In this document: piece by piece, positions 34,142 to 42,763 of the stretch
How the letters are laid out: every line of letters begins with the position of its first letter
How positions within the stretch are numbered: the stretch's first letter is position 1
Origin: Saccharopolyspora flava
GTDB taxonomy: Bacteria > Actinomycetota > Actinomycetes > Mycobacteriales > Pseudonocardiaceae
DNA length: 64,000 nucleotides
Reading direction: 5' to 3'
NCBI RefSeq assembly: GCF_900116135.1
Contig: NZ_FOZX01000015.1
Span: forward strand, 1 to 64,000
Notes under the pieces: generated by a model
The model's input: only the letters and a program-made list of their open reading frames with translations
Told to the model about the DNA's origin: nothing
The model's database searches: none
Position numbers and translations under genes: made by a program

Positions 34142-35143
34142 TCAGGCGGTTTCGCCGAGCAGGCGGGCGAGCATCCGCTGCTGGCGGGCGACCTGCTCGA
34201 CGCTGTCGACGGGGTGGGCGTCCTGGATGTGCCGGTTGCCCTCGTACTCGCTGGAGAGGTAACCGGTGAAGCCGCCGTCGGCGAGCACCGGGACGATCTC
34301 GTCGTAGGGGATGCTGAACTCGGCGTGCTCGTCGGGCATCTCGTAGAACTTGGCCTGCACGTGCCCGATGAAGGCCATGTGCTCGAGCATGTCCTTCGGC
34401 TCCGACCAGATGTAGTGCGTGGCCTGCCGTGCCAGGCCGAACTCGACGGGCCCGCCGCCCCGGTAGTTGACGACGTCCATCAGCGCGTGGGTGTCGCCGC
34501 CGTCGTCGTAGGTGCGCACGATGTAGTCGACCAGCTCGGGTTTCGCGCCGTCGCGCAGCGCCCGCTCGCTGACCACGCGCGGGAATCGCCGCACGTGGAT
34601 GCCCATGTCGGGCATCAGCCCGAGCACGTGCGCCCCGACGCGGTGCATCACCTCCAGGTGCTCGACGACCCAGGGGTGGCGGTAGTGGAACGGCGCGTGC
34701 ACCTCCAGCAGGATCCGCACGCCGCGCTCCTCGGCGTGGGGCGCGGCGGCTTCCATCACCTCGGGCGGGAAGTTGATGGTCGCCTTGACGATCCCGGCGC
34801 CGAGGGCGACCGCGATGTCGATGTCGCGGTGCACGGAGGCGACCTGCTCGTCGAGGGTCAGCCAGCGGTCGGGGTGCAGCTTGGTGTCGAGGAAGGCGTT
34901 GGTGGCCACCGGAGTAGTGCCGTAGGTGTTCATCCAGCCGCGCCAGGAGTCGAGGAATTCCTCGGTGAGCACCGGGAATCCGGGGATCGACTGCTCGGGG
35001 ATGATCTCGATGCCCAGCGCGCCCATCCGGGCGCAGGCGGCGACGCAGTCCTCGACGGACATGGTGCGCAGGAAGTACTCCTCCTGGAAGGAGTACAGGC
35101 TCACCCCTCGCCGGATCGCGGAAGCGCGGGTCTGCTCGCTCAT
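34142..35143 (-). CDS. TIM-barrel alpha subunit of a C-glycoside deglycosidase (CarB-like; sugar isomerase/epimerase fold)
   Basis: A 333-residue xylose-isomerase-like TIM barrel. Probable metal ligands are E147 (LLEVHAP), D179 (LMPDMGIH), H261 (GHVQAKFY) and E299 (LSSEYEG), the E-D-H-E arrangement of this fold. The N-terminus RRGVSLYSFQEEYFLRTM and YLSSEYEGNRHIQD are typical of the C-glycoside lyase alpha group. The enzyme would break the C-C bond of a 3-keto C-glycoside by metal-assisted beta-elimination together with the small subunit. ATG 35143 is preferred, with AAGGAG 11 bases upstream. It is the first gene of a four-gene operon and has a palindromic operator 65 bases before it. Confidence 0.82.
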   Translation of the reverse strand: MSEQTRASAIRRGVSLYSFQEEYFLRTMSVEDCVAACARMGALGIEIIPEQSIPGFPVLTEEFLDSWRGWMNTYGTTPVATNAFLDTKLHPDRWLTLDEQVASVHRDIDIAVALGAGIVKATINFPPEVMEAAAPHAEERGVRILLEVHAPFHYRHPWVVEHLEVMHRVGAHVLGLMPDMGIHVRRFPRVVSERALRDGAKPELVDYIVRTYDDGGDTHALMDVVNYRGGGPVEFGLARQATHYIWSEPKDMLEHMAFIGHVQAKFYEMPDEHAEFSIPYDEIVPVLADGGFTGYLSSEYEGNRHIQDAHPVDSVEQVARQQRMLARLLGETA

Positions 35144-35203
35144 CGGCCGCTTGTCTCCTTCGTCGAGGCCAGGTCCGGGATCAGTCTGCCGCCCCGCCAC
35201 ATC

Positions 35204-35222
35204 GAATTCAACATGTTGATTC
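35204..35222. promoter_or_regulatory. palindromic operator in front of the C-glycoside operon
   Basis: TCAACATGTTGA (35208-35219) is a perfect 12-base palindrome with partial flanking symmetry (GAAT before, TTC after) in an AT-rich promoter patch. The TetR gene 44 bases away is the natural candidate to bind it. Confidence 0.6.
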
Positions 35223-35265
35223 TATTTTCTCGGCCCAAAACCGCCCGCGCATCAGCGCGCGGAGC

Positions 35266-35907
35266 TCACTCGCCCGTGCGGCCTCCGACCAGGTAGGCCA
35301 TGACCATGTGCGTCAGGTCGGCCAGGATCGTCCACCACTCCCCCTGACCGGCCGCCTCCTGGGCGCTGCCCAGGCCCAGCCACCGGGCCAGCACGCTGTA
35401 GACCACCGTGAAGCTCCACTCCAGCGCGTGCCGGGGATCGTCGTGGGCGATCTCCTCCGCGCGTGACTCCAGCGCGGCGATGAACGCCTCCCGCATCTCC
35501 GCGTGCGCCTGCGCACCGGCCTCGGCGATCTGGGCGTCCTGGTTGGCCAGGAACATGAACGGCGCCAGCACGGCGGCGTTGCGGCGCAGCAGGTCCGCCG
35601 CCGTGGTGATCACCCGCTCCACGGCCTGCCCGAACGACTCGCCGGGCGTCGGTCCGCCGGAGAACACCGCGCGCTGCTCGTCGCGCACCCGCTGCATCTC
35701 GCGGGTGTGGGCGGCGCGGATGAGATCGTCCTTGCTGCTCACGCGCCCGTAGATGGACCCGGTGGACACACCCGCCCGCTGCGCGACCTCCACGAGCGTG
35801 AAGGAGTCGGAGCGCCGCTCCATCAGCAGCTCGACGACGGCGTCCAGCGCCTTGTCGAACGACAGGCGGCTGCGCTCCTGCTTCGGTGCGCGAACTCGGG
35901 TGTCCAT
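35266..35907 (-). CDS. TetR-family regulator of the glycoside locus
   Basis: A protein of 213 residues from ATG 35907; an ATG at 35934 and a start at 35973 are possible alternatives. The HTH lies in FTLVEVAQRAGVSTGSIYGRVSSKDDLIRAA, unusually placed after a basic N-terminus APKQERSRLSFDKALDAVVELL. The C-terminal ligand domain is helical with a long TTAADLLRRNAAVLAPFMFL stretch. It is read in the same direction as the flavin reductase upstream and the lyase operon downstream, separated from the latter by the TCAACATGTTGA site. Likely ligand: a glycoside or aglycone (inference). Confidence 0.83.
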   Translation of the reverse strand: MDTRVRAPKQERSRLSFDKALDAVVELLMERRSDSFTLVEVAQRAGVSTGSIYGRVSSKDDLIRAAHTREMQRVRDEQRAVFSGGPTPGESFGQAVERVITTAADLLRRNAAVLAPFMFLANQDAQIAEAGAQAHAEMREAFIAALESRAEEIAHDDPRHALEWSFTVVYSVLARWLGLGSAQEAAGQGEWWTILADLTHMVMAYLVGGRTGE

Positions 35908-35969
35908 GATCTCCACGATCCGACCGTACGGCATGTCCCGGGCCGGGATCCCGCCGACGCGCGACGGCA

Positions 35970-36443
35970 TCACACGGCCGGAGCCGCGTAGCGGCCCCGC
36001 CAGAACACCATAGGCTCACCCGCCTCCGGCGAGGCCTCCAGCGCCCGGACCCGGCCCAGCACGAGCTCGTGATCCCCGGCCGGGAGCACCCGGTCGACGT
36101 CGCAGTCCACCCGCAGCACCGCCCCGGCCAGCCGCGGCCCGCACGGGCCGGGCTCGCCGTGCGCCTCGAAGCGGCCGGGGCGCTTGTCGGCGAAGTCGCG
36201 GCAGACCTCCTCCTGGCTCGCGGCCAGCACGTTGACGCAGAACCGCCCGGCCGCCCGGATCCGCGGCCAGGAGGTGCTGCGCCGGTCCGGCAGGAACCCG
36301 ACCAGCGGCGGGTCCAGCGACACCGAGGTGAAGGTGCCGACCACCATCCCCACCGGCGTCCCGTCCGCCCCGGTGGCGGTGACGACCGAGACGCCGGTCG
36401 GGTAGTGGCCCAGGGCGCGCCGGAGTTCGGCGGTGCCGAGCAT
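35970..36443 (-). CDS. flavin reductase (HpaC/NADH:FMN oxidoreductase-like)
   Basis: A 157-residue split-barrel flavin reductase. The family start LRRALGHYPTGVSVVTATGADG, the flavin-binding VGTFTSVSLDPPLVGFLPDRRSTSWPRIR, FCVNVLAASQEEVCRDFA and DCDVDRVLPAGDHELVLGRV are all present. It supplies reduced FMN/FAD to a partner monooxygenase; the luciferase-like enzyme at 41657-42763 in the same locus is the obvious candidate. It follows the GPH transporter gene by 11 bases, so the two are co-transcribed, perhaps with the TetR gene downstream. Confidence 0.9.
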   Translation of the reverse strand: MLGTAELRRALGHYPTGVSVVTATGADGTPVGMVVGTFTSVSLDPPLVGFLPDRRSTSWPRIRAAGRFCVNVLAASQEEVCRDFADKRPGRFEAHGEPGPCGPRLAGAVLRVDCDVDRVLPAGDHELVLGRVRALEASPEAGEPMVFWRGRYAAPAV

Positions 36444-36454
36444 GTCGTGCCTCC

Positions 36455-37819
36455 TCAGTCGTTCTCGCGCCGGTCGATCTCGGCGGCCATCCGCTCGTGC
36501 TCGCCGTCGAGGTCCCAGTACGCGATCGCCCACGCCTGCAGCGCGATGAGCAGCACCGGAGCGCCGTAGAACAGCACGCGGATGGCGGTCAGGGCGCTGT
36601 CTCCGACGTGGTCGGGCGCGTAGCCGGCGAGACCGAGCCCGTAGGCGACGCCGGCCGAGCCCAGCGCCGAACCGACCTTGGTGGCGAAGCTGATGCCGGA
36701 GGACAGCAGCCCCTCGTTGCGGGTGCCGTAGCGCCACTGCTGGTACTCCACGCAGTCGGCGGTCATGGTGAACATCGACGTCATCGACAGCCCGATGGCC
36801 AGGGTCGCGACCGTGTAGAAGGCCAGGAACAGCGGGAAGCTCGCCTCGAAGAAGATCATCGACGACCAGGCGAGGCCACCGACCAGCAGCGCCTGCAGGT
36901 TGCCGCGCCGCTTGCCGAAGCGCCGGTAGTACGGGGCGGCGACCAGACCGGCCAGCAGCATCATGCCCGAGACCATCGGCAGCAGCACCGAGATCGCCCA
37001 CGGCTTGTGCAGCACTTCGAGCGCGAAGTAAACGGTGACCGCCAGAACCGTGCCCAGGCGCACGAAGTTGAGCACGCCGTAGGCGAAAGTCACCTTCCAC
37101 GGCCGGTTCCCGAGCAGGGTGCGCACCGCGGCGCGCGGCGACATCGACTCGGATTCGGCCGGCAGCGCGTAGCGCTCCTTGCAGGCGGCGAAGGTGAACG
37201 CGAAGAACCCGACGCTCAGGGCGCTGTAGATCAGCGCGGCCACGGTCCAGCCGAACTGCGCGTCGCCGCCGCCGAGCAGGGCCACGAACGGCGTGGTGGT
37301 GGCGGTGACGATGATCGTGCCGATGGAACTGCCCACCGCGCGCAGCCCGCCCATCTGCATCCGCTCGTGCGAATCGCGGGTCATCATCGGCAGCAGCGAG
37401 CTGTAGGGCACGTTGACCAGGGAGAACAGCAGCCCGAGCGTGAGGTAGGTGAGGAACGCGTAGATGATCTTGCCGGTGTCGCCGACGTCGGGAACGGTGA
37501 AGGTCAGCACCCCGAGGATGCCGAAGGGCACCGACACGAACACCAGGTACGGGCGGGCCTTGCCCCAGCGGGTGCGGGTGCGGTCCACCAGGATGCCGAT
37601 GAACGGGTCGACGATCGCGTCGAGCAGCCGCGCGATGAGGAACATGGTGCCCAGCACGCCGGCCGAGATCGCCGCGACGTCGGTGTAGTAGTAGAGCAGG
37701 AACCCGCCGACGAGGTTCCAGGAGAGGTTCGAGGCCAGGTCGCCGGCTCCGTAGCCGAGCTTCTCCCGCAGGCCGAGTCTCGGGTCCGTGCGGACCCCCG
37801 CTTTGCCGGTGATGTCCAC
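36455..37819 (-). CDS. GPH-family glycoside:cation symporter
   Basis: A 454-residue inner-membrane transporter with 12 helices. The GPH hallmarks are LREKLGYGAGDLASNLSWNL at the start, LDAIVDPFIGILVDRTRTRWGKARPYL after helix 2, FSLVNVPYSSLLPMMTRDSHER and TADCVEYQQWRYGTRNEGLLSS. Such symporters (MelB, XylP, LacS relatives) import glycosides with H+ or Na+, which fits uptake of the substrate handled by the neighbouring glycoside enzymes. It is divergent from the DHA2 transporter gene, the 143 bases between holding both promoters. Confidence 0.92.
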   Translation of the reverse strand: MDITGKAGVRTDPRLGLREKLGYGAGDLASNLSWNLVGGFLLYYYTDVAAISAGVLGTMFLIARLLDAIVDPFIGILVDRTRTRWGKARPYLVFVSVPFGILGVLTFTVPDVGDTGKIIYAFLTYLTLGLLFSLVNVPYSSLLPMMTRDSHERMQMGGLRAVGSSIGTIIVTATTTPFVALLGGGDAQFGWTVAALIYSALSVGFFAFTFAACKERYALPAESESMSPRAAVRTLLGNRPWKVTFAYGVLNFVRLGTVLAVTVYFALEVLHKPWAISVLLPMVSGMMLLAGLVAAPYYRRFGKRRGNLQALLVGGLAWSSMIFFEASFPLFLAFYTVATLAIGLSMTSMFTMTADCVEYQQWRYGTRNEGLLSSGISFATKVGSALGSAGVAYGLGLAGYAPDHVGDSALTAIRVLFYGAPVLLIALQAWAIAYWDLDGEHERMAAEIDRREND

Positions 37820-37962
37820 GTGCTCCGCTCCTTTGCGCGCACGGTGCCGCGCGGCACCGGGGAACCATCGCTCCCCAGGCTGCGCGACAGATCGGTTAAA
37901 GTAAATCCATCACTCTGGTTTTTGTTTCTCGTCGTCGAGCGCTTTCAGGGAGCCGCAGTCAC

Positions 37963-39324
37963 GTGTCCGCACCCGCCTCCACCCCGCCGCGCGTCCGCCG
38001 CCACCGGGGACTGTTCAGCTGCCTGGTCCTGCTCACCGCGCTCGGCGCCCTGGACCAGACGATCGTGGCCACCGCGCTGCCGACCATCACCGCGGAACTC
38101 GGTGCGCCGGAACGGGCTTCGTGGATCGTCACCGCCTACGCGCTGGCGATGACCGCGGTCATGCCCGCCGTCGGCGCGCTGGCCGACCGGGTGGGGCGAC
38201 GCCGGATGCTGGGGCTGTCGATCGCGGTGTTCGTCGGCGCTTCGGCGGTGTGCGGTGTGGCCACCTCGGTGGAGGTGCTGGCGGCGGCGCGGTTCGCGCA
38301 GGGCCTCGGCGGGGCGGGCCTGCTGGTGCTGCCGCAGACCGTGGTCGCCGACGTCGTGCCCGCGCGCGAGCGGGCCGCCTACCTGGGCCCGCTCGGCGCG
38401 GTGTTCGCGCTGGCGACGGTGATCAGCCCGCTGCTGGGCGGGTGGTTGACCGACGCGGTGTCGTGGCGGTGGGTCTTCTGGCTCAACCTGCCGCTGGGCG
38501 CGGCGGCCGCCGTGCTGGTGCTCGCCACGATCCCGGTCGTCCGGCCGGTCGCCGCGAGCGCCCGGTTCGACACCCCGGGAGCCGTGCTGCTGGCCGCCGT
38601 GGCGGCCGGAGCGGTGCTGATCAGCGTCTCCGCCGCCGAGACCGGGTGGGGCGCGGCCACGTTCGCGGCCGCGGCGGTCGTCGCGGTGCTGCTGGTGGCC
38701 GCCCTGATCCGGGAGCGGCGGGCCGCCGAACCGGTGCTGCCGCTGCGGGTGCCGCACCCTCGGATGGTCATCGGCTGCTACCTGCTCGCGCTGCTGTCCG
38801 GGCTGGGGCTGTTCGGCTTGCTGGCCTACGTGCCGACGTGGGCGCACCGCGCGCACGACGCGGACGCCTCGACGGCGGGAATGCTGCTCCTGCCCGCCAC
38901 GCTCGGCATCGTGATCGGGATGAACGCCTCCGGGCAGCTGGTGCGCCGGATCGGCCGCTGGCGGCTGTTCCCGGCACTGGGCTCGGCCCCGGCCGCCGCC
39001 GCGGCGACCGCGCTGGCGACCACCGAGACCTCGCTGCTCGCGGCCGGTCTGCTGCTCGCCCTGGTGGGGCTGGGAACGGGTCTGTTCATGCAGATCATCG
39101 TGGTGGCTGCCCAGGACGCGGTTCCGGGCGGCGCGGTCGGTGCCGTCACCTCGGGCATGACCTTCACCCGCGAGCTCGGCGTCACCGTCGGCACCGCGAT
39201 CCTGGGCGCCCTGGCCGCGCACGACCCGACGTTCACCGCCGTCTTCCTCACCACGGCGGGCTGCTTCGCGTTCTCGCTGCTGCTGGCCCTCGCGCTGCCG
39301 CACCGGACGCTGTCGGAGAGCTGA
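37963..39324 (+). CDS. DHA2-type MFS multidrug exporter
   Basis: A 453-residue 14-helix-class major facilitator. Motif C-like LDQTIVATALPTITAELG and the motif A loop GALADRVGRRRMLGLSI mark a drug:H+ antiporter, with WLTDAVSWRWVFWLNLPLG after helix 5 as in DHA2 members. GTG 37963 follows AGGGAG by about 10 bases. Placed divergent to the glycoside importer and 5 bases from the convergent GH3 stop, it may export a toxic aglycone, but this is inference from position. Confidence 0.9.
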   Translation: MSAPASTPPRVRRHRGLFSCLVLLTALGALDQTIVATALPTITAELGAPERASWIVTAYALAMTAVMPAVGALADRVGRRRMLGLSIAVFVGASAVCGVATSVEVLAAARFAQGLGGAGLLVLPQTVVADVVPARERAAYLGPLGAVFALATVISPLLGGWLTDAVSWRWVFWLNLPLGAAAAVLVLATIPVVRPVAASARFDTPGAVLLAAVAAGAVLISVSAAETGWGAATFAAAAVVAVLLVAALIRERRAAEPVLPLRVPHPRMVIGCYLLALLSGLGLFGLLAYVPTWAHRAHDADASTAGMLLLPATLGIVIGMNASGQLVRRIGRWRLFPALGSAPAAAAATALATTETSLLAAGLLLALVGLGTGLFMQIIVVAAQDAVPGGAVGAVTSGMTFTRELGVTVGTAILGALAAHDPTFTAVFLTTAGCFAFSLLLALALPHRTLSES

Positions 39325-39329
39325 GCCGG

Positions 39330-41660
39330 TCAGCACGGCACGGTCAGGGTCTGGCGGACGTCCTCGCTGGAGCGCCCGACGAGCACCTCGTGGGAGCCCG
39401 GGGGGATCACCCACCCGTCGCCGGGCGTCCAGCGCTGCCAGGTCCGCTCCGGCAGCCGGATCGAGACCCGCTCGGTCGCACCGGGTTCGGCCTCGGCGGA
39501 GCCGAATCCGGCCAGCCTCGGCCCGGTTTCGCCGGGAGCGCGGACGTAGACCTGGACGACCTCGCGGCCCCGCCGCTCGCCGGTGTTGGTGATCGGCACG
39601 ATCACCTCGTCACCGGCGAGCTCGGCCGGACCGTGCTCCCAGGTGGTGTAGCCGACACCCGAGCCGAAGGCGAAGCGGGCGGGCCTGCCCGCCTCCGCGA
39701 GATGCCGGTAGCCGGTGGGTTCGGCGTAGCGGCGGCGCAGGTCGGCGTCGAGGGTCTCGCCGTGGGTGGAGCGGTCCTCGTCGCGCATCGGCACCACCAC
39801 CGGCATCCGGCCGCCCGGTTCAGCGTCGCCGGCCAGCACGCGGGCGAGCGCCTCGCCGAAGCCCTGGCCCGCGTACCAGCCGTGCAGCACGGCGGCGACG
39901 TCGTCGGCCCACGGGGCGTCGAGGGGGCGCCCGGCGTTGAGCACCACGACCGTGCGCGGGTTGACCCGCGCCACCTCGGTGATCAGCCGCAGCTGGTCGT
40001 CCGGGAGCGCGGAATCGGGCAGGTCGCGGCTCTCCCGGGAGGTGTTGTTCTCCTCCCCCACCACGAGCACCACGGTCTCGGCGCGCTCGGCGGCGGCCAC
40101 CGCGCGGCCCAGCGCCTCGGGATCCGGTGGTGGCGCGGCGAGCACGTTGAGCGCCTGCACCCGTCCTCCGGCGGAACGCATCTCGACCTGCACGGTGACC
40201 GGTTCTCCCGCACGCAACCGGATCCGGCCGGTCTCGACCTCCGCGCGGGCGACCTGGCCCATCACGTCGCCGGGCGCCGGTGCCGGGCGGGAGGCCAGCA
40301 CGCGGCCGTCGACCGACACCGTGGTGTCGCCCGAGCCGCCCGCGCCGATCTGCCACTCCCCGTCCACGTCCGGGGTGAGCACGGCGGTCAGCCGCAGCAG
40401 CCCGGGCTCGGTCGTCGGCCCGACACCGGGAACCTGGCCGAACCAGATGAACGCGCTGTCGCCGCGCACCTCGGTCAGCACCGGCTCGCCGTCGCGGACA
40501 TGCTCCAGCAGCACGCCGGGCCGCCCGTCGGGCGTGCTCACCCGCAGCGCTGCGAGCGAGGTCGCGGGCACGTCCGGGACGCCGCGCTCGTGCACCACGT
40601 CGAAGCGCGCGCGCAGCGCCTCCAGCGGGGTGAGGACCTCGCGTTCCGGCCGGATCCGGCCGAACGTCGCGCCCTGGTAGCAGGGACGGTCGGCGTTGGG
40701 GCCCAGCACCGCGATGCCGCCCGGGGCCAGCGGTAGCACGTTGTCGTTGCGCACCAGCACGAACGACGACTCGGCGGCCTCGACCAGCACCCGGTGCGCC
40801 TCCTGCGCGTCGACCTCGTGGCGGGCGGTGACCTGGCGGGGGTGGCCGTCGAGCTTGCCGACCCGGCGGGCCAGCCGGCGCAGCCGCTCGATCATGTCCT
40901 CGATCCGCTCGGGCGGCACGAGCCCGTCGGCCGCGGCGCGCGCCAGCTTCTCCCCGAAGTGGATCGCCGGTCCCGGCATCTCCAGATCCAGGCCCGCCAG
41001 CGCGGGCGCGACGGTGTCGTGCAGCGCGAAGTAGTCGGAGACGACGACACCGTCGAAACCCCACTCCCCCTTGAGGATGCGCAGCAGCTCCGGGTGTTCG
41101 CAGCACGGGGTTCCGCCGAGCCGGTTGTAGGCGGCCATGACGCCCCAGGCCCCGGCCCGCACGGCCATCTCGAACGGCCGCAGGTAGACCTCGCGCAGCG
41201 AGACCTCGTCGACCTCGGCGCTCATCCGCTGGCGCTCGGTCTCGGTGTCGTTGCAGACCAGGTGCTTCGGGAACGACGCGACGCCGTGCTGCTGGACGCC
41301 CGCGACGAACGCCGCGCCCAGCGTCCCGGCCAGCACCGGGTCCTCGGAGAGCATCTCGAAGGTCCGCCCGGACAGGCCGGTGCGGGCCAGGTTGAGGTTC
41401 GGCGCGTAGATCGCGTCGAAGCCGCGCCGCCGCGCCTCGCAGGCCTGAGCGGAGGCGACCGCGCCCACGACCTCCGGGTTCCAGGTGGCCCCCAGCGCGA
41501 TGCCGCTCGGCAGCAGCAGCGAGGTGTCGCGCTCGTCGAAGGTGGGGCTGACCAGCCCGGACGGCCCGTCGACCAGGTACATCCGGTCCAGGCCCAGGGA
41601 GGATTCGGGCAGGGTCGTGGCGCCCGTTTCCCCGGCGGTGACCCGCGTTTCGGGCTTCAT
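39330..41660 (-). CDS. glycoside hydrolase family 3 beta-glycosidase with PA14 domain
   Basis: A 776-residue cytoplasmic hydrolase (no signal peptide). The GH3 catalytic barrel carries SFPKHLVCNDTETERQRMS and the nucleophile aspartate in GVVVSDYFALHDTVAPALAG; the second domain has VVLVVGEENNTSRESRDLPD. A PA14-like insert (about residues 390-510) carries FIWFGQVPGVG and WQIGAGGSGDTTVSVDGRVL. A fibronectin-III-like C-terminal module (VVQVYVRAPGETGPRLAGF) ends the protein. It would remove O-linked beta-sugars from imported glycosides. Its ATG overlaps the stop of the luciferase-like gene by 4 bases, so the two are translationally coupled. Confidence 0.93.
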   Translation of the reverse strand: MKPETRVTAGETGATTLPESSLGLDRMYLVDGPSGLVSPTFDERDTSLLLPSGIALGATWNPEVVGAVASAQACEARRRGFDAIYAPNLNLARTGLSGRTFEMLSEDPVLAGTLGAAFVAGVQQHGVASFPKHLVCNDTETERQRMSAEVDEVSLREVYLRPFEMAVRAGAWGVMAAYNRLGGTPCCEHPELLRILKGEWGFDGVVVSDYFALHDTVAPALAGLDLEMPGPAIHFGEKLARAAADGLVPPERIEDMIERLRRLARRVGKLDGHPRQVTARHEVDAQEAHRVLVEAAESSFVLVRNDNVLPLAPGGIAVLGPNADRPCYQGATFGRIRPEREVLTPLEALRARFDVVHERGVPDVPATSLAALRVSTPDGRPGVLLEHVRDGEPVLTEVRGDSAFIWFGQVPGVGPTTEPGLLRLTAVLTPDVDGEWQIGAGGSGDTTVSVDGRVLASRPAPAPGDVMGQVARAEVETGRIRLRAGEPVTVQVEMRSAGGRVQALNVLAAPPPDPEALGRAVAAAERAETVVLVVGEENNTSRESRDLPDSALPDDQLRLITEVARVNPRTVVVLNAGRPLDAPWADDVAAVLHGWYAGQGFGEALARVLAGDAEPGGRMPVVVPMRDEDRSTHGETLDADLRRRYAEPTGYRHLAEAGRPARFAFGSGVGYTTWEHGPAELAGDEVIVPITNTGERRGREVVQVYVRAPGETGPRLAGFGSAEAEPGATERVSIRLPERTWQRWTPGDGWVIPPGSHEVLVGRSSEDVRQTLTVPC

Positions 41661-42763
41661 GCGGCGGCCTCCCGGAACTTCGGCATGACCTCGGTGGCGA
41701 ACAGCCGCATCGACTTGCGGCCCAGCTCGACGCGGTCCGGGGTGAGCGGACCGCCGAGGAATCCGCCGAGCACGTTGCCGATGCCGAGGTCGGCGACCTC
41801 GCGCAGCTTCTCGGTGACCGTGGCCGGGCTCCCCCACAGGCACCAGGTGCCCTGGTAGCCGGGCTTTCTCGCGTCGGGGTGCGGGCGCAGCTCCACACCG
41901 GTGATCGCCTCGGCCGCCTTGTTGGCGACGTGCTCGCGCTCGATCGCGCCCTGGTACTGCTCCATGAGGCGCTGGAACTCGTCCTCGGCCTGCGCGTCGC
42001 TGTCGGCGACGTGCACGTGCTGGTAGGTGTGCGTCGTCCACTCCAGCGCCCGCGCGACGCGCTCCTCGGAGTGCCCGGCGGCTTCCAGGGCCTCGCGGTA
42101 GGCCGCGTAGTAGTGCCGCAGGTGCTCCATCGGCTTGGCGTCGTCGATCGCCGGGGGCGTGAAGGCCGGGATGAACGCGGGCTGGGCCTGCTCGGCGGCG
42201 CGCCGGGTGCTCGACGGGCGCTGCGCCACCGACATCAGCTGCGGCCCGTCCGGCGAGTGCGGCGCGGGCACGATCCGCGACACCACCGAGCCCCGGTAGT
42301 GCCCGTTGTCGAACTCCACGGGCTCGTCCCCGGGACGCTTGGCCCACAACCGCTCCACGACGTCCAGGTTGGACACCGACAGCTCCTTGGTGTCCTGGTA
42401 GCGCACGCCGAGCCCGATCATCTCCTCGGGCGTGGTGCCGCTGCCGGTGCCGACCAGCACCTTGCCGTCGGTGAGCTGGTCGATGAGGTTGAGCCGCTCG
42501 GCGAAGCGCACCGGGTGGTGCAGCGGGATCGTCTGCACCGAGAACCCGAAGTGCAGCCGCGGCAGCTTCGCCGCCAGGTAGGCCGCGAACATCATCGGGT
42601 CGCTGGCCGGCGGCGCGTAGCCGGTGAAGTGGTGGTCCGGCAGGAACACCGCGTCGAAACCGAGCCGTTCGGCGTCGGTCGCGTGCTCCACCATCGCCTC
42701 GATCACCGCCCGATCCGACTCCGGTCCCGCGGAACGAGTGGTCAGGAACGCGGAGAAGTGCAT
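41657..42763 (-). CDS. luciferase-like (LLM) flavin-dependent monooxygenase
   Basis: A 368-residue bacterial-luciferase-fold monooxygenase. It begins MHFSAFLTTRSAGPESD and has AERLGFDAVFLPDHHFTGYAP, SVQTIPLHHPVRFAERLNLIDQL, DGKVLVGTGSGTTPEEM and a C-terminal VTEKLREVADLGIGNVLGGF, the usual LLM landmarks. It uses reduced FMN or F420H2; the flavin reductase in the locus favours FMN. Coupling to the GH3 gene suggests it acts on the released aglycone. GGAGG lies 6 bases before the ATG, and an AACCAG/CTGGTT inverted repeat sits just upstream. Confidence 0.88.
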   Translation of the reverse strand: MHFSAFLTTRSAGPESDRAVIEAMVEHATDAERLGFDAVFLPDHHFTGYAPPASDPMMFAAYLAAKLPRLHFGFSVQTIPLHHPVRFAERLNLIDQLTDGKVLVGTGSGTTPEEMIGLGVRYQDTKELSVSNLDVVERLWAKRPGDEPVEFDNGHYRGSVVSRIVPAPHSPDGPQLMSVAQRPSSTRRAAEQAQPAFIPAFTPPAIDDAKPMEHLRHYYAAYREALEAAGHSEERVARALEWTTHTYQHVHVADSDAQAEDEFQRLMEQYQGAIEREHVANKAAEAITGVELRPHPDARKPGYQGTWCLWGSPATVTEKLREVADLGIGNVLGGFLGGPLTPDRVELGRKSMRLFATEVMPKFREAAA

